The notes beneath the pieces were generated by a model that ran no database searches, was not told where the DNA came from, and saw only the letters and a list, made by a program, of their open reading frames with translations. The position numbers were made by a program, and so were the translations under genes. DNA of 10,595 nucleotides, taken from positions 1 to 10,595 of the forward strand of contig JADGJC010000671.1 in assembly GCA_027596075.1 (NCBI GenBank), given 5' to 3'. This document shows positions 1 to 7,560 of the stretch, piece by piece (within the stretch, counting starts at the first letter, position 1; the number at the start of each line of letters is the position of its first letter). Source of the stretch: Rhizophlyctis rosea (lineage: Eukaryota; Chytridiomycota; Chytridiomycetes; Rhizophlyctidales; Rhizophlyctidaceae).

Positions 1-33
1 TTCCTCCTTCCCCCCACTAATTCCCTCCCACAG
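1..33 (+). other. 3' end of a spliceosomal intron
   Basis: A pyrimidine-rich stretch ends in CACAG at base 33, a good 3' splice site. ACTAA at 16-20 is a plausible branch point, about 13 bases before the AG. The exon that follows starts in a phase that lets the first two bases (AC) complete a codon begun in the previous exon. That codon could be Asn, giving N-M-V-L-G-I-G, which fits the exchanger family described in the next entry. The rest of the intron is outside the window. Confidence 0.65.
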
Positions 34-278
34 ACATGGTCCTAGGCATCGGCCTAACAACCACCTACATAATCCTTACCACCGGCTCCCCCGTCTCGCT
101 AGGTGGTGAAGCCAAGACGTCTCTGTATACCTGTGGAGTAGCACTGATTGTGACGCTGGTTGGGAGTTTGTGTTGGATGGTTTGGAATGGGTTTAGGGCT
201 GGACGGGGGTATGGTGTTGTTTTGGTTGTTGGGTATGTTGTTGTTATTGGGGTTGGGGTTTTTGTTGTTGGGGTTTAG
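34..278 (+). CDS. Na+/Ca2+ exchanger-like membrane protein, last exon (partial)
   Basis: Only the C-terminal 80 or so residues are present. The sequence begins with MVLGIGL followed by a Thr-rich TYIILTTG stretch. It then has two strongly hydrophobic segments (about residues 30-49 and 58-80) separated by a short basic loop, WNGFRAGRGYG. The order is small-residue GIGL motif, short polar loop, membrane helix, NGxR-type loop, final helix ending at the C-terminus. It matches the end of the second alpha-repeat in cation/Ca2+ exchangers (CaCA superfamily, NCX/NCKX/Ecm27-like), which move Ca2+ across an organelle or plasma membrane in exchange for Na+ or H+. The start codon and catalytic alpha-repeats lie upstream of the window, so the ion specificity cannot be read. 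The first third is C-rich and the rest is very G/T-rich. Another polytopic transporter with a similar tail cannot be excluded. Confidence 0.6.
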
Positions 279-282
279 AGGA

Positions 283-298
283 GGGGGGGGGGGGGGGG
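283..298 (+). repeat. 16-G homopolymer just after the exchanger stop codon
   Basis: Sixteen consecutive G residues begin four bases after the TAG stop (276-278). Three further GGGG runs lie inside the coding end at 249-252, 255-258 and 270-273. On the RNA-sense strand these could form a G-quadruplex across the stop codon. The tract length may be uncertain because homopolymers are prone to sequencing and assembly error. Confidence 0.9.
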
Positions 299-689
299 TT
301 AATGTACTTTTTTGTGTATAGGAATGGATGGGTGGTATGGTTATTCAAGTGAATGTGAAGTGCTTTGGGTGGTGCCATTTGATTGAGAATGTCATGTGGG
401 GGTCATTCTTCTGATTTTTCATAAGTGCGCAAAGGAAATCGATCGCAATGATTCTTTTCGGTGCTCCTCATATTTGGATCCCGTTGATACTCCGAGGGCC
501 GGTGCATTCGGTTTCAGACTGACTGCGGATCCAAAGTATCTGGTTCTTGCGTGTGTTGGCTTGTGACTGGAGGATCGTGTCTGCTTCTTGTCTGTCTCGT
601 TTATGGGGGTAGAGAGCATCCTATCTGTTTTATTAGAGGAAATTTTGGATCTGTGAAGAAGTGTAAAGACATTTGTTGGGGTTTCCCTG
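299..689. other. Intergenic / degenerate sequence, no gene supported
   Basis: The stretch is G/T-rich on the plus strand and has only short open frames on both strands that look like nothing known. It probably contains the 3' untranslated region of the exchanger gene. Its right end (tttccctgccag, 682-693) resembles a 3' splice site in front of the broken ADP-ribosyltransferase-like fragment. The sequence to the left of that site may therefore be a decayed intron or a lost 5' portion of that gene. Confidence 0.5.
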
Positions 690-1099
690 CCAGTGCTTCC
701 CCACCTCCGTCTCTGCGGCTGGCACCACTTCGCAATCAAAGTCCTCGACTGCTACCCTACCAACACCTGGCTCGGTAACAACTCCCGCATCACCTTAACT
801 ACCCTAAGCGTCCCTGACGCATGGCCAGTCTCCTACCACGGCGTCCGCCATCACTCAAGAGGGCTTTGACCCGAGTAAGCATAGCACGTTTGCGCACGGC
901 TTCAGCATTCACTCGTCGCCGGATATCAGGATATGCGACGAAGTTTCACCATGAGGGAGAGCGGTACCAGCTTGTTGTTCAGAATAGGGTGAATCCCGAG
1001 GCGCTTGTGAGGGTTGGGGATAAGATGTTTATATCGCCTAGTGAGAAGGATGTGAGGCCTTACGGACTTTACGGGATCTGTCTTAGGAAGGTGGCTTGA
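690..1099 (+). pseudogene. ADP-ribosyltransferase/PARP-like fungal protein, frameshifted C-terminal fragment
   Basis: Three consecutive pieces in three different frames look like one protein. Bases ~690-842 give a GWHHFAIKVLDCYP block, then NTWLG, then WPVSYHG. Bases ~841-918 in the next frame give EGFDPSK followed by a FSIHSSPDI segment. Bases ~915-1099 in the third frame give YATKF, then QLVVQNRVNP, then RPYG near a C-terminal LRKVA and TGA. I recall an uncharacterised fungal family with the order GWxRFALKVLD, WPVSYHGT, GxGIYSTPD, QNRxNP, RPYG. Its HGT and GIY motifs resemble the NAD-binding core of PARP-type ADP-ribosyltransferases. Here the Thr after HG is out of frame and the GIY equivalent reads SIH. 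No ATG or upstream exon is evident, and there is no room for introns at the frame changes. It is most likely a 5'-truncated dead gene. The motif match is from memory; enzyme activity is not implied. Confidence 0.6.
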
Positions 1100-1700
1100 T
1101 GGAGAGCTTGTGTCTGCGTCTGTGGAAAGATTTGGAGTAGAGGTAGTGTGATGGTGTGATGTATGTGTTTGCTGTTTAATACATATGTCTGTTGTACCAT
1201 GCAATTGAAATGAGGGACGACCTCGTTCCGCAAACAAATGGCATGACCACATAGAGATGGAAGGAATACTGCCTAGAAAGCCTGTCCGTACCAGAGTTGT
1301 GTTGGACATTCGAAGCTACACTGTCTCGTTGGCATTTTGGTTGGCGGCGAGTTAGTTAATCCCATCGGGGCTCGACGGTTTACGGAGAGCCTTGTGGCAT
1401 AAACGATATCGAAATCAGCAGATTGAATTTACACCACGTTCTGATCATAATCAATGGGCCGGTGGCAATTTCCTTCTTTCTGGTTAATCAAAGACTAAGT
1501 GCAGAAAAGCACAAAAAAGTGCAAGACAAAAAAACTTTCACCCCCAGTCCCCGCCCGGAATAACGTGCACCGGTTCACGCTTAATCCACTCTGTAACTGA
1601 GGTGAACAAATTTGAACGTCAGCTAATCTGAGTCCGTTCAGCGAGTTGTTGCGGGCAAAAAAAAAGAAGGGAGAAAGAAAAGTCCCCGAACATGCCCGCA
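1100..1700. other. Intergenic, no gene supported; purine tract at its right end
   Basis: No open frame here shows convincing protein character on either strand. A polypurine stretch rich in A (about 1655-1683, including nine consecutive A) sits just beyond the 3' end of the minus-strand pseudogene at 1701. Read on the minus strand it is a T/C-rich tract downstream of that gene's stop codon, where 3' untranslated or termination sequence would be expected. Confidence 0.5.
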
Positions 1701-2227
1701 TCAACTAGAATGTATGAACCGCTCCGCATCATGATGCCTTTTGCAAAAGTTCTTGTCCGCCCTCACATCCGCAAGAACCTTCTCCTCCTCTTTAATGACA
1801 TACAGCACAGACTCTTCCGTCCATCCATTCCAATCGTTACCCATCGCGAGCCCAATGGCATGGAACTTTCATCCAGCTTCAATGGCTTTCAATGCAAATT
1901 CTTCCATCCGCTCTCGACATCCCTCAATGGGACGACGTTTGAAAAACTGGCAGGTGATACAACGCATTTCGGCACAGAGTCGGGAACGGATTAGGGCGCT
2001 GAAGCGGTATTCTGCCCCGGTGATGGCTGCTCTTTTGCGGAAGGCCATGCGTGTGTGACTGATGGTAGTTGGGGAATTTGAGTCGAGTGAGTGACGGAGG
2101 GAAAGAGACGCGGAAGTTTTGACAGGATTTATTACCGTAGACTTATCTTGATCCGTTCCTCCGCGTACTTCAAAGCTTTCTGTACGTGGTGGAGTGATCC
2201 GGACCATGGCGAAGGCATCTTGAACAT
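1701..2227 (-). pseudogene. Unrecognised Cys-rich family, copy 1 (intron-containing, one nonsense codon)
   Basis: I do not recognise this family. The reading begins at ATG 2227 (or the in-frame ATG at 2218), runs to 2136, skips an intron (2059-2135), and continues from 2058 to a TGA at 1703-1701. That is 149 codons with one internal stop. Exon 1 reads MPSPWSGS and then a basic helical stretch (KALKYAEERIKISLR). Exon 2 has RMAFRKR, GAEYRF, CAEMRC, CQFFKRRPIEG, an acidic/aliphatic stretch, then AMGNDWNGWTEESVLYVI and a charged C-terminus. The internal TGA is at 1871-1869, directly after EAG. The frame stays open for 55 codons beyond it and the paralogue matches on both sides, so this looks like a recent nonsense mutation, plausibly from a Trp codon. 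No signal peptide or membrane helix is apparent. Three clustered Cys (CAEMRC..C) could bind metal, but that is speculation. A functional truncated form or stop readthrough is possible. Confidence 0.65.
2059..2135 (-). other. Spliceosomal intron in copy 1 (77 nt)
   Basis: On the minus strand the donor is GTAATA at 2135 and the acceptor is ATCAG ending at 2059. Removing it joins two frames that each match the paralogue at 3152-3640. That paralogue has an intron of 75 nt at the same place and phase (after the second base of an Arg codon). The shared position is the best support for the splice call. Confidence 0.75.
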
Positions 2228-3060
2228 CTGATAAGGTTAAACCTCTTGATATGTGAACACCGATAGTTGATAACTCAAACTTTGCAGAAGCGGAGGGGAG
2301 AATTTGAATTTGACTGAAGGAGGCATGGCCTGAGTGGGAGCAGCTTCCCTTCTGGCAGACCAGGCGATGCGATCGTTTGGGAATCGAAGATTTTCATGTG
2401 GCTCGACCATCGAGGCGATCTGTTTTGAGTTGTGACGGACCTCAGATTGACAGGAAGGCCTGAGGCCAGTACAGCGCCTGTGCCAGTGAGACGGTCCGGA
2501 CAAACGGACCGACACACGCTCCTCTGCTCCTGGTCCCCCATTCAGTTTGGCATGTTGCTAAACTCTCTGGATTTCATATGGCGAGGATGGACGTATCAGA
2601 TCCCCGTGGTCATATAATGAGCAGAGGTATTCAAGTAGTACCGAACTAACCATGGCCCCTGAAAGTGTATGGGGAGACAAGGCAAGTTGCGTCTTGTGCG
2701 CAACCTAATTTCGCACGCCAACAGCATATCATCCAGCTGGCCAACAGCTCGACGGATTTTCACTCATGCGGCTGCATTACTCAGATTCCGTAAGGACTCA
2801 GTAGTCGGTCAAATACGAGAATGCGACACTTGATATCCAAAGGTGACCCCACAAATGTATTGCCTTTGGTGTCTAATGCAGCCGGCATTGTGTTTTGGTT
2901 AGGGGTTCCGCCGAGCCTGAAACTATATACATGAGCGCAAAGTGCAACCGTAACAGACGTCTTCGCCCCAGCGATATTGGACCATGACGCTGTTTGCAAG
3001 TGTGGGAGATGACGGATTTCATCTGTTAGGTAACCTGCATCTTGCACAATCTCATCAAAA
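2228..3060. other. Intergenic, no gene supported; one short hairpin
   Basis: There are several open frames of 60-120 codons on both strands, but they overlap one another and show no recognisable domain. The minus-strand frame at 2781-3155 runs through the 40-bp tandem repeat and is not convincing. A perfect inverted repeat (CGGTCCG, six-base loop GACAAA, CGGACCG) lies at 2492-2511. The promoter of the minus-strand copy 1 should lie just right of 2227, but I see no clear core element. Confidence 0.5.
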
Positions 3061-3140
3061 AGCAAAGTAATACCAAATTGCAATAATTGACGTATCATAT
3101 AGCAAAGTAATACCAAATTGCAATAGATGACGTACCCGCA
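3061..3140. repeat. Tandem duplication of a 40-bp unit (two copies)
   Basis: Units 3061-3100 and 3101-3140 share their first 25 bases exactly (starting AGCAAAGTAATACC). They then diverge at a few positions while keeping TGACGTA in register. The pair ends 12 bases before the distal end (stop codon) of the second decayed paralogue at 3152. The units include the palindrome-like TTGCAA and a TGACGTA motif resembling half-sites of bZIP-type factors, but no regulatory role can be shown. Confidence 0.9.
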
Positions 3141-3151
3141 AGAACAACTCA

Positions 3152-3640
3152 TCAATGTTCATTGTGCGTCTTACAGTAATCTTTCATGGTCCTCAATTCA
3201 CCAAGAACCCTCTCTTCGTTTGCAATGACACACAGCACGCTTGCTTTCGGTCCATCCATTCCAGTAATTACCCATTTCAACTCCAAGCGCATCAAATTCC
3301 CATTAAGCTTCCAAAGCCTGCGCTGTAATCTCCTTCAGTCGTCCCGTACATCCCCTCAACTGGACGGCGTATGAAAAATTGTCGGATGCTGCACCGCATT
3401 TCTGCGCAGTCTCTGGAGCAAAGCGCTGCACCGAAGCAATATTCTGCCCCTAATAGGGCTGCTTTCCTTCGATATACCATGCGTGCACGCCTAATTTTTG
3501 TGTTGCATGGTTTTAGGAAGTGAGGGGTGGAGAAAAAGCACTTCAGTTTTGGGATGCTTCCTTACCGTAGCCTGGTCTTGATTCTTTCTTTAGTTTGCTC
3601 AATAGCTTGCTGTATGTTCTGAGTTGCTCCGGACAGTTGG
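3152..3640 (-). pseudogene. Unrecognised Cys-rich family, copy 2 (frameshifts and nonsense codon)
   Basis: This is a paralogue of the minus-strand pseudogene at 1701-2227. Exon 1 (3640-3566) reads LSGATQNIQQAIEQTKERIK and aligns without gaps to copy 1. Over the last 53 bases of exon 1 I count 36 identical bases. After an intron (3491-3565), exon 2 reads RMVYRRKAALLGAEYCF, CAEMRC, QFFIRRPVEG. I count 28 of 47 identical residues to copy 1 over this block. A one-base change after PVEG then shifts the frame. The shifted frame carries a TAA one codon before the position of the copy 1 stop, then GNYWNGWTE. A second one-base insertion precedes VLCVIANEERVLGELR, and the reading ends in two consecutive TGA codons (3154-3149). 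No in-frame ATG is visible near the expected start. This copy is more decayed than copy 1. CAEMRC and GNxWNGWTE survive in both, so they were probably important. Confidence 0.65.
3491..3565 (-). other. Spliceosomal intron in copy 2 (75 nt)
   Basis: On the minus strand the donor is GTAAGG at 3565 and the acceptor is TTAG ending at 3491. It lies at the same position and phase as the intron of copy 1. The exon bases before the donor (CTACG) are identical in both copies, while the intron interiors differ. This indicates a duplication of genomic DNA, not of a processed transcript. Confidence 0.75.
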
Positions 3641-4126
3641 GGGTGCGTATTGAGCCTCGCGATCGTCAAGGAATGGATACTAGTTTTGATTGAACTTTGG
3701 CGCGCAGGAAGAGCCTGAGGTTTGATTGCATCAAGATGGACTTTTTACGTGGGCGTTTTGATTTCGGACGAACAAGGCGATGTAAGTATCGCGTATCGTT
3801 GCTTTTATATCTTGGGACCCTCGCGTGGATCTGTTTGTGGGACACGATGGTGTCAGTGTCGGGCCGGATTTACGATGGCTTGCTTTAAAGCCATAGCCCA
3901 GCTCATATATCAAAATCGTCATCAATAAGATGATCCCCCTGTTAGTCTTCCAATTTTGAGAACTGATCAAAGCTTGCAAATAAAATTTCGATTCGCATCG
4001 TGTTAATGCTACATGTGACATAAGGACTTGGATTGTCGCTCGGCCTATGCACCGATAGAATCAACCCTTGTTGTCTTCACCAAAAGAGTTTCCCACAAAA
4101 GGGGGCTGCCCGACTGGCTAGCGCAG
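3641..4126. other. Intergenic, no gene supported
   Basis: Short open frames exist on both strands but none has a recognisable motif. This stretch would contain the promoter side of the minus-strand copy 2 and the far upstream side of the TolB-like gene. I see no third copy of the Cys-rich family here. Confidence 0.5.
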
Positions 4127-4290
4127 ATGCGCAGAATCTTCGCCAAAGAAGTTCAGGGCGGTCATGCGACGTTCGAACTTTATTATTTTGGGAAGGTTTC
4201 CACGAAGACGCCCCGAGTCTGGATGACCCTTGTGGCCTGCGCAGCACAAAATCCATGCCTGCGCAGCCAACGTCTCCTTCCCCTGCGCAG
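4127..4290. promoter_or_regulatory. Cluster of CTGCGCAG palindromes upstream of the TolB-like gene
   Basis: The 8-bp palindrome CTGCGCAG occurs at 4237-4244, 4259-4266 and 4283-4290, spaced 22 and 24 bases apart (about two helical turns). A one-mismatch copy, ATGCGCAG, lies at 4127-4134. The cluster lies 55-220 bases upstream of a TATA-like box and about 270-435 bases upstream of the start codon at 4562. Regularly spaced self-complementary sites suit a dimeric DNA-binding protein, but no known fungal factor site is claimed. Confidence 0.4.
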
Positions 4291-4345
4291 AAGCGCGGAC
4301 CAAGGATGTGTTACACGACGGTGATCCAAAGTGCATCAACTTGCC

Positions 4346-4353
4346 TATAAAGG
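4346..4353 (+). promoter_or_regulatory. TATA-like box for the TolB-like gene
   Basis: TATAAAGG lies 216 bases before the start codon at 4562. A C/A-rich leader (cccaccacccaacc, ending in aagacc before the ATG), typical of fungal 5' untranslated regions, fills the last 30 bases. The implied leader of roughly 170-190 nt is within the fungal range. No transcription start can be read from the sequence. Confidence 0.4.
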
Positions 4354-4561
4354 CGTTGTTGTACTCAGGCACGCCATTGCCACGAGGCGACGCTCGGAGC
4401 TGGGTGGAATGGGCGGAACCTTCATTTGCGTGGATTTCAAGCCTTCCTCCTTCACAGTAAACAAATAAAAAGCCAGCAAGGAGAGTCTTGAACCCCGCCG
4501 AGATCTCTGATCACCGGAAACCACAGACTCATTTCTCCCACCACCCAACCACCCAAAGACC

Positions 4562-6253
4562 ATGCACCCCTTCGAAGCCCACGCCGACGTCGGTAACCCA
4601 GTCCAAAAAGGTTCCGTCTCCTACGACTCCTCAAAAGATGAGTTCACCATCGTCGGAGCCGGAGACGACATGTGGGCCGAACGAGATGCCTTCACCTACC
4701 TCTACCGCAAAATCAAGGGTGACTTCATCGCCACCGCCCGTGCCCGCTGGGTCGGCGGCAACGCCGCAGACATGTACCGCAAATTCGGTTGGATCGCCCG
4801 TGAGAGCTTGACAGCCGACAGCCCGCACGCCAATGCTTCTGTTCACGGTGACGGTCACATCTGCTTGCACTGGCGTCGGACACACGGTGGGACGACGGAG
4901 GAGATCAACAATGACTATAATGGGCCGGATGTGGTGCAGTTGGAGAGGAGGGGTACGACGTTCACTATGTCTACGGCCAAGTTTGGGGAGCCTTTTGTGG
5001 TAGATAAGGTGGAGGATCTTGTCTTGCCGGAGGAGTTGCATTTGGGGTTGTATGTTTGTGCTCACTCAAATGAGCTTACGGAGACGGTAGTGTTTGATAA
5101 TGTGAGGATCACTGTGCCGGCTCCTGTCCACTTCAAGCCATATGTTGACTACATTGGGTCGCGCCTTGAGGTGCTTGACATTGCTACTGGTGAGTATTGA
5201 TTGGTGACAGTTGGGCCAAAGGGCGTGAATTTCGAGGGTGAAAAGGCATGACAGCATAAGCTATGAGTTTTGTATGGGATGTGGAGAGGTTGTCACAGTT
5301 TGTAGTGTATGGAGAGATTTCCGGTTATACATGGATGATAGATCAGTGGAGGGCATTGAGAAAAAGCATCAAAAAGCTTTCATCATGTTGATTCGTTACT
5401 CATATAATATCTACAAACAGGCCACCGCGAAACCCTCCTCACCGTCCCCCACAACATCGAAGCCCCCAACTGGAACCACAAAACCAACTCCCTCATCTAC
5501 AACTCCTCCGGCCTCCTCTACAACTTCGACCTCGCCACAAAACAATCCACCCAAATCCCCACTGACTTTGCCACAAAGAACAACAACGACCACCTCATCT
5601 CCCCAGATGGCACCCAACTTGGGATCTCCCACCACAGTCAAGACGCCGACGGCAAATCCCTCATCTACGTCCTCCCCATCACGGGCGGAACACCCACCCA
5701 AGTAACTCCCCAAGGCCCCTCCTACCTCCACGGCTGGTCCGGCAACACCCTCATCTACACCGCCGAAAGGGAGGGCAATTTCGACATCTACTCCACAACC
5801 GTCGAACCCAACCACACGTACAACCCCACAACCTTCACCGAAACCCGCCTCACCCACACACCCCCAGACTCCCTCGAGGACGGCTCCGAGTTCTCCCCAT
5901 CCGGCGACTTGATCTACTTCAACTCCACTCGCACGGGGTTGATGCAAATCTTCACCATGCAGCCTGACGGGTCAGACCAAAAGCAACTCACGCCCAAAGA
6001 CGACGCCTTCAACAACTGGTTTGCGCACCCCTCACCCGATGGGAAGAAGATTGTGATTATTAGTTATGGACAGGATGTCAAGGCGAGGGATCATCCGTAT
6101 TATAAGCATGTTATGTTGAGGGTTCTGGATGCTGATGGGGGGAATTTGAGGACTGTGGCGTATTTGTATGGAGGGCAGGGGACGATTAATGTTCCTAGTT
6201 GGAATAAGGAGGGGACGAAGGTGGCGTTTGTTAGTCATACGGGGGCTTTGTAA
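4562..6253 (+). CDS. TolB-like beta-propeller protein with N-terminal DUF1349-like lectin-type domain (2 exons, 486 aa)
   Basis: Exon 1 is 4562-5189 and exon 2 is 5421-6253, giving 486 residues ending in TAA. An in-frame TGA at 4508 with no ATG between fixes 4562 as the first start. Residues ~1-198 resemble the concanavalin-like DUF1349-type sandwich (GDFIATARARWVG, FGWIARESL, ASVHGDGH, FDNVRITVPAPVHF). Residues ~200-486 form a TolB/PD40 propeller with blade motifs at APNW (224-227), ISPDG (269-273), YLHGWSG (311-317), EFSPSG (366-371), PSPDG (413-417) and VPSW (467-470). YGGQGTINVPSW is a strong C-terminal signature. Bacterial proteins of this architecture, which I recall mainly from Bacteroidetes, match closely in block order. 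Those are usually exported and annotated as TolB-like, without a proven role. Here no signal peptide or membrane segment is visible, so a cytosolic place is likely. There is a ~10-residue insertion near 338-350. No catalytic residues are evident; ligand or protein binding is the best guess. It is not expected to do the job of the E. coli Tol-Pal system. Confidence 0.9.
5190..5420 (+). other. Intron of the TolB-like gene (231 nt)
   Basis: The donor GTGAGT at 5190 matches the consensus and the acceptor is ACAAACAG ending at 5420. Splicing joins LDIATG to HRETLLTVPHN in phase 1, exactly between the lectin-like domain and the propeller. It restores the spacing expected from single-exon bacterial relatives. 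At 231 nt it is about three times the length of the two other complete introns in the window. The intron has stop codons in the coding frame right after the donor, so retention would give a protein of about 212 residues that is essentially the lectin-like domain alone. Confidence 0.85.
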
Positions 6254-7560
6254 GGGAGTGATCAAGATATGGTTTAATGCGGGTGGGAGGAGCGTGGAAC
6301 AGCGGTTTTATTTCATAGGTTTTTTTAACTCAGATCTTCGATTACTCAAAGCAACGCAATGGGTTTCACAATCGTGGGATTTTCTCGGCCCGGGGCGCCC
6401 CGTGCTATATAGAGGTAGAAAAGGGAGACCCTTGTAATACAAGAATGTCCCTAGTCGTGGCGTGTTTTCACGCAGTGCAACATCATCATCACTTTCAACT
6501 GCATATGTGTTCAATGTGTGTGATCTCTTTCTGTTTTTTCTTGCGTGAATATTGCGATGAATTGAGGGGGCTGGTGTTGGACAGCAATTCAATATGTCAA
6601 GGTCGAAAACAACAAGTTGCGAAATAGGAATTTTAGGAATTCCTTACAGAAGCCATATGCACTTCGGTTCTGGATTCCCATTATGGGGTCATCCACTGTC
6701 GAAATTTCACTCTTTCAAACCTCAAACATCCCAGGCAAGCCCCAATTGCAGCGTGTTACTCGCGTAAATCTCCATTCTCGTGGCTGTCCGAAAGTAGCAG
6801 CCAGACTTCATCCCAGCAGTGTCTGCTTCAGAAGGACATACGCATGGGAAATTTCATGTGGATTCGATTGATGCTTCCTTTTTTCCATTGTTAGCAACTG
6901 ACCAGATGGTTTTGAGACAGAAAAATGAAATGGGTTATTTCGGAGGTTTATTTTGAGATGGTTGCCATCCGTCACAACACCGCAGTAGTACAGGCAATGT
7001 GGGACAGAATCTCTACCAAAACCTCAACCAGCCGAATTTGACCTTGATTTTGAAATGGCAGAACTGAAAAGGAGTACGTCCAATGTGGGGAGGAGCGTTC
7101 CTCTCCAACCGTTATCATCCGAGCAGCCCACATTTCGGATCACTTTTGTAGGCCAAGCGCGTTCTGATTGCAGCAAAACAATACCAAGAGATCGTACCCA
7201 CCCAGTCATACTAGTCATACTGAAGATGAAAGGGAGAATATACTGATTGCTCAACCCGTTTTCTTTTTTTGCAGCTACTAAAACCTCAGTGCGTATCTAT
7301 CGGGTAGAAAAGCTTGACAATCCTTTATCAACAGCTTCCCTTATGACTTGATGCCAATGCAATTCCCCTGTGAGACCACCTAAGCTTCAAGTACTCTCAC
7401 TGCTTGCTCTCCAGTCCTGCGCGCACCCCGGTGTGCTGCTCAGTCTGCTCAGACCTCCAGTCGTAGATGTTGTGTTTGAATAGATGCTATATATTCTGTG
7501 ATGGGCGCACACCAGCACACTCCCTTACCAACTTGGAAATGCACGCATTCCGTTGAGCGT
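6254..7560. other. Intergenic after the TolB-like gene, no gene supported
   Basis: The first 100 bases probably hold the 3' untranslated region (T-run at about 6320). A 12-bp palindrome, CGGGGCGCCCCG, is at 6391-6402, followed by a TATATAG-like element at about 6408. A short palindrome CTTGTAATACAAG lies at 6432-6444, and a 9-bp tandem duplication (AGTCATACT twice) at 7204-7221. Open frames up to about 84 codons occur on both strands but none resembles a known domain. Confidence 0.5.

Noticed and set aside
2781..3155. A 124-codon minus-strand open frame.
   Set aside because: It runs through the 40-bp tandem repeat, abuts the end of the decayed copy 2, and shows no recognisable motif.
1701..3640. 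Repeat-induced point mutation (RIP) as the cause of decay in the two paralogues.
   Set aside because: The copy 1 stop would be a TGG-to-TGA change, not the TAG expected from CpA-to-TpA mutation. Copy 2 decay is largely by single-base indels, and the region is not strongly A/T enriched.
4168..4182. GTTCGAA resembling a tRNA T-loop.
   Set aside because: No acceptor, D or anticodon arms can be paired around it. Other TTCGA sites (near 8824 and 9934) fail in the same way.
4028..4372. Overlapping open frames on both strands upstream of the TolB-like gene.
   Set aside because: They overlap in several frames without family motifs, and the region better fits a promoter with the CTGCGCAG cluster and TATA-like box.
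5411..5947. A long minus-strand open frame opposite exon 2 of the TolB-like gene.
   Set aside because: It is a shadow of the C-rich third positions on the plus strand. Its Gly/Val-rich translation has no domain character.
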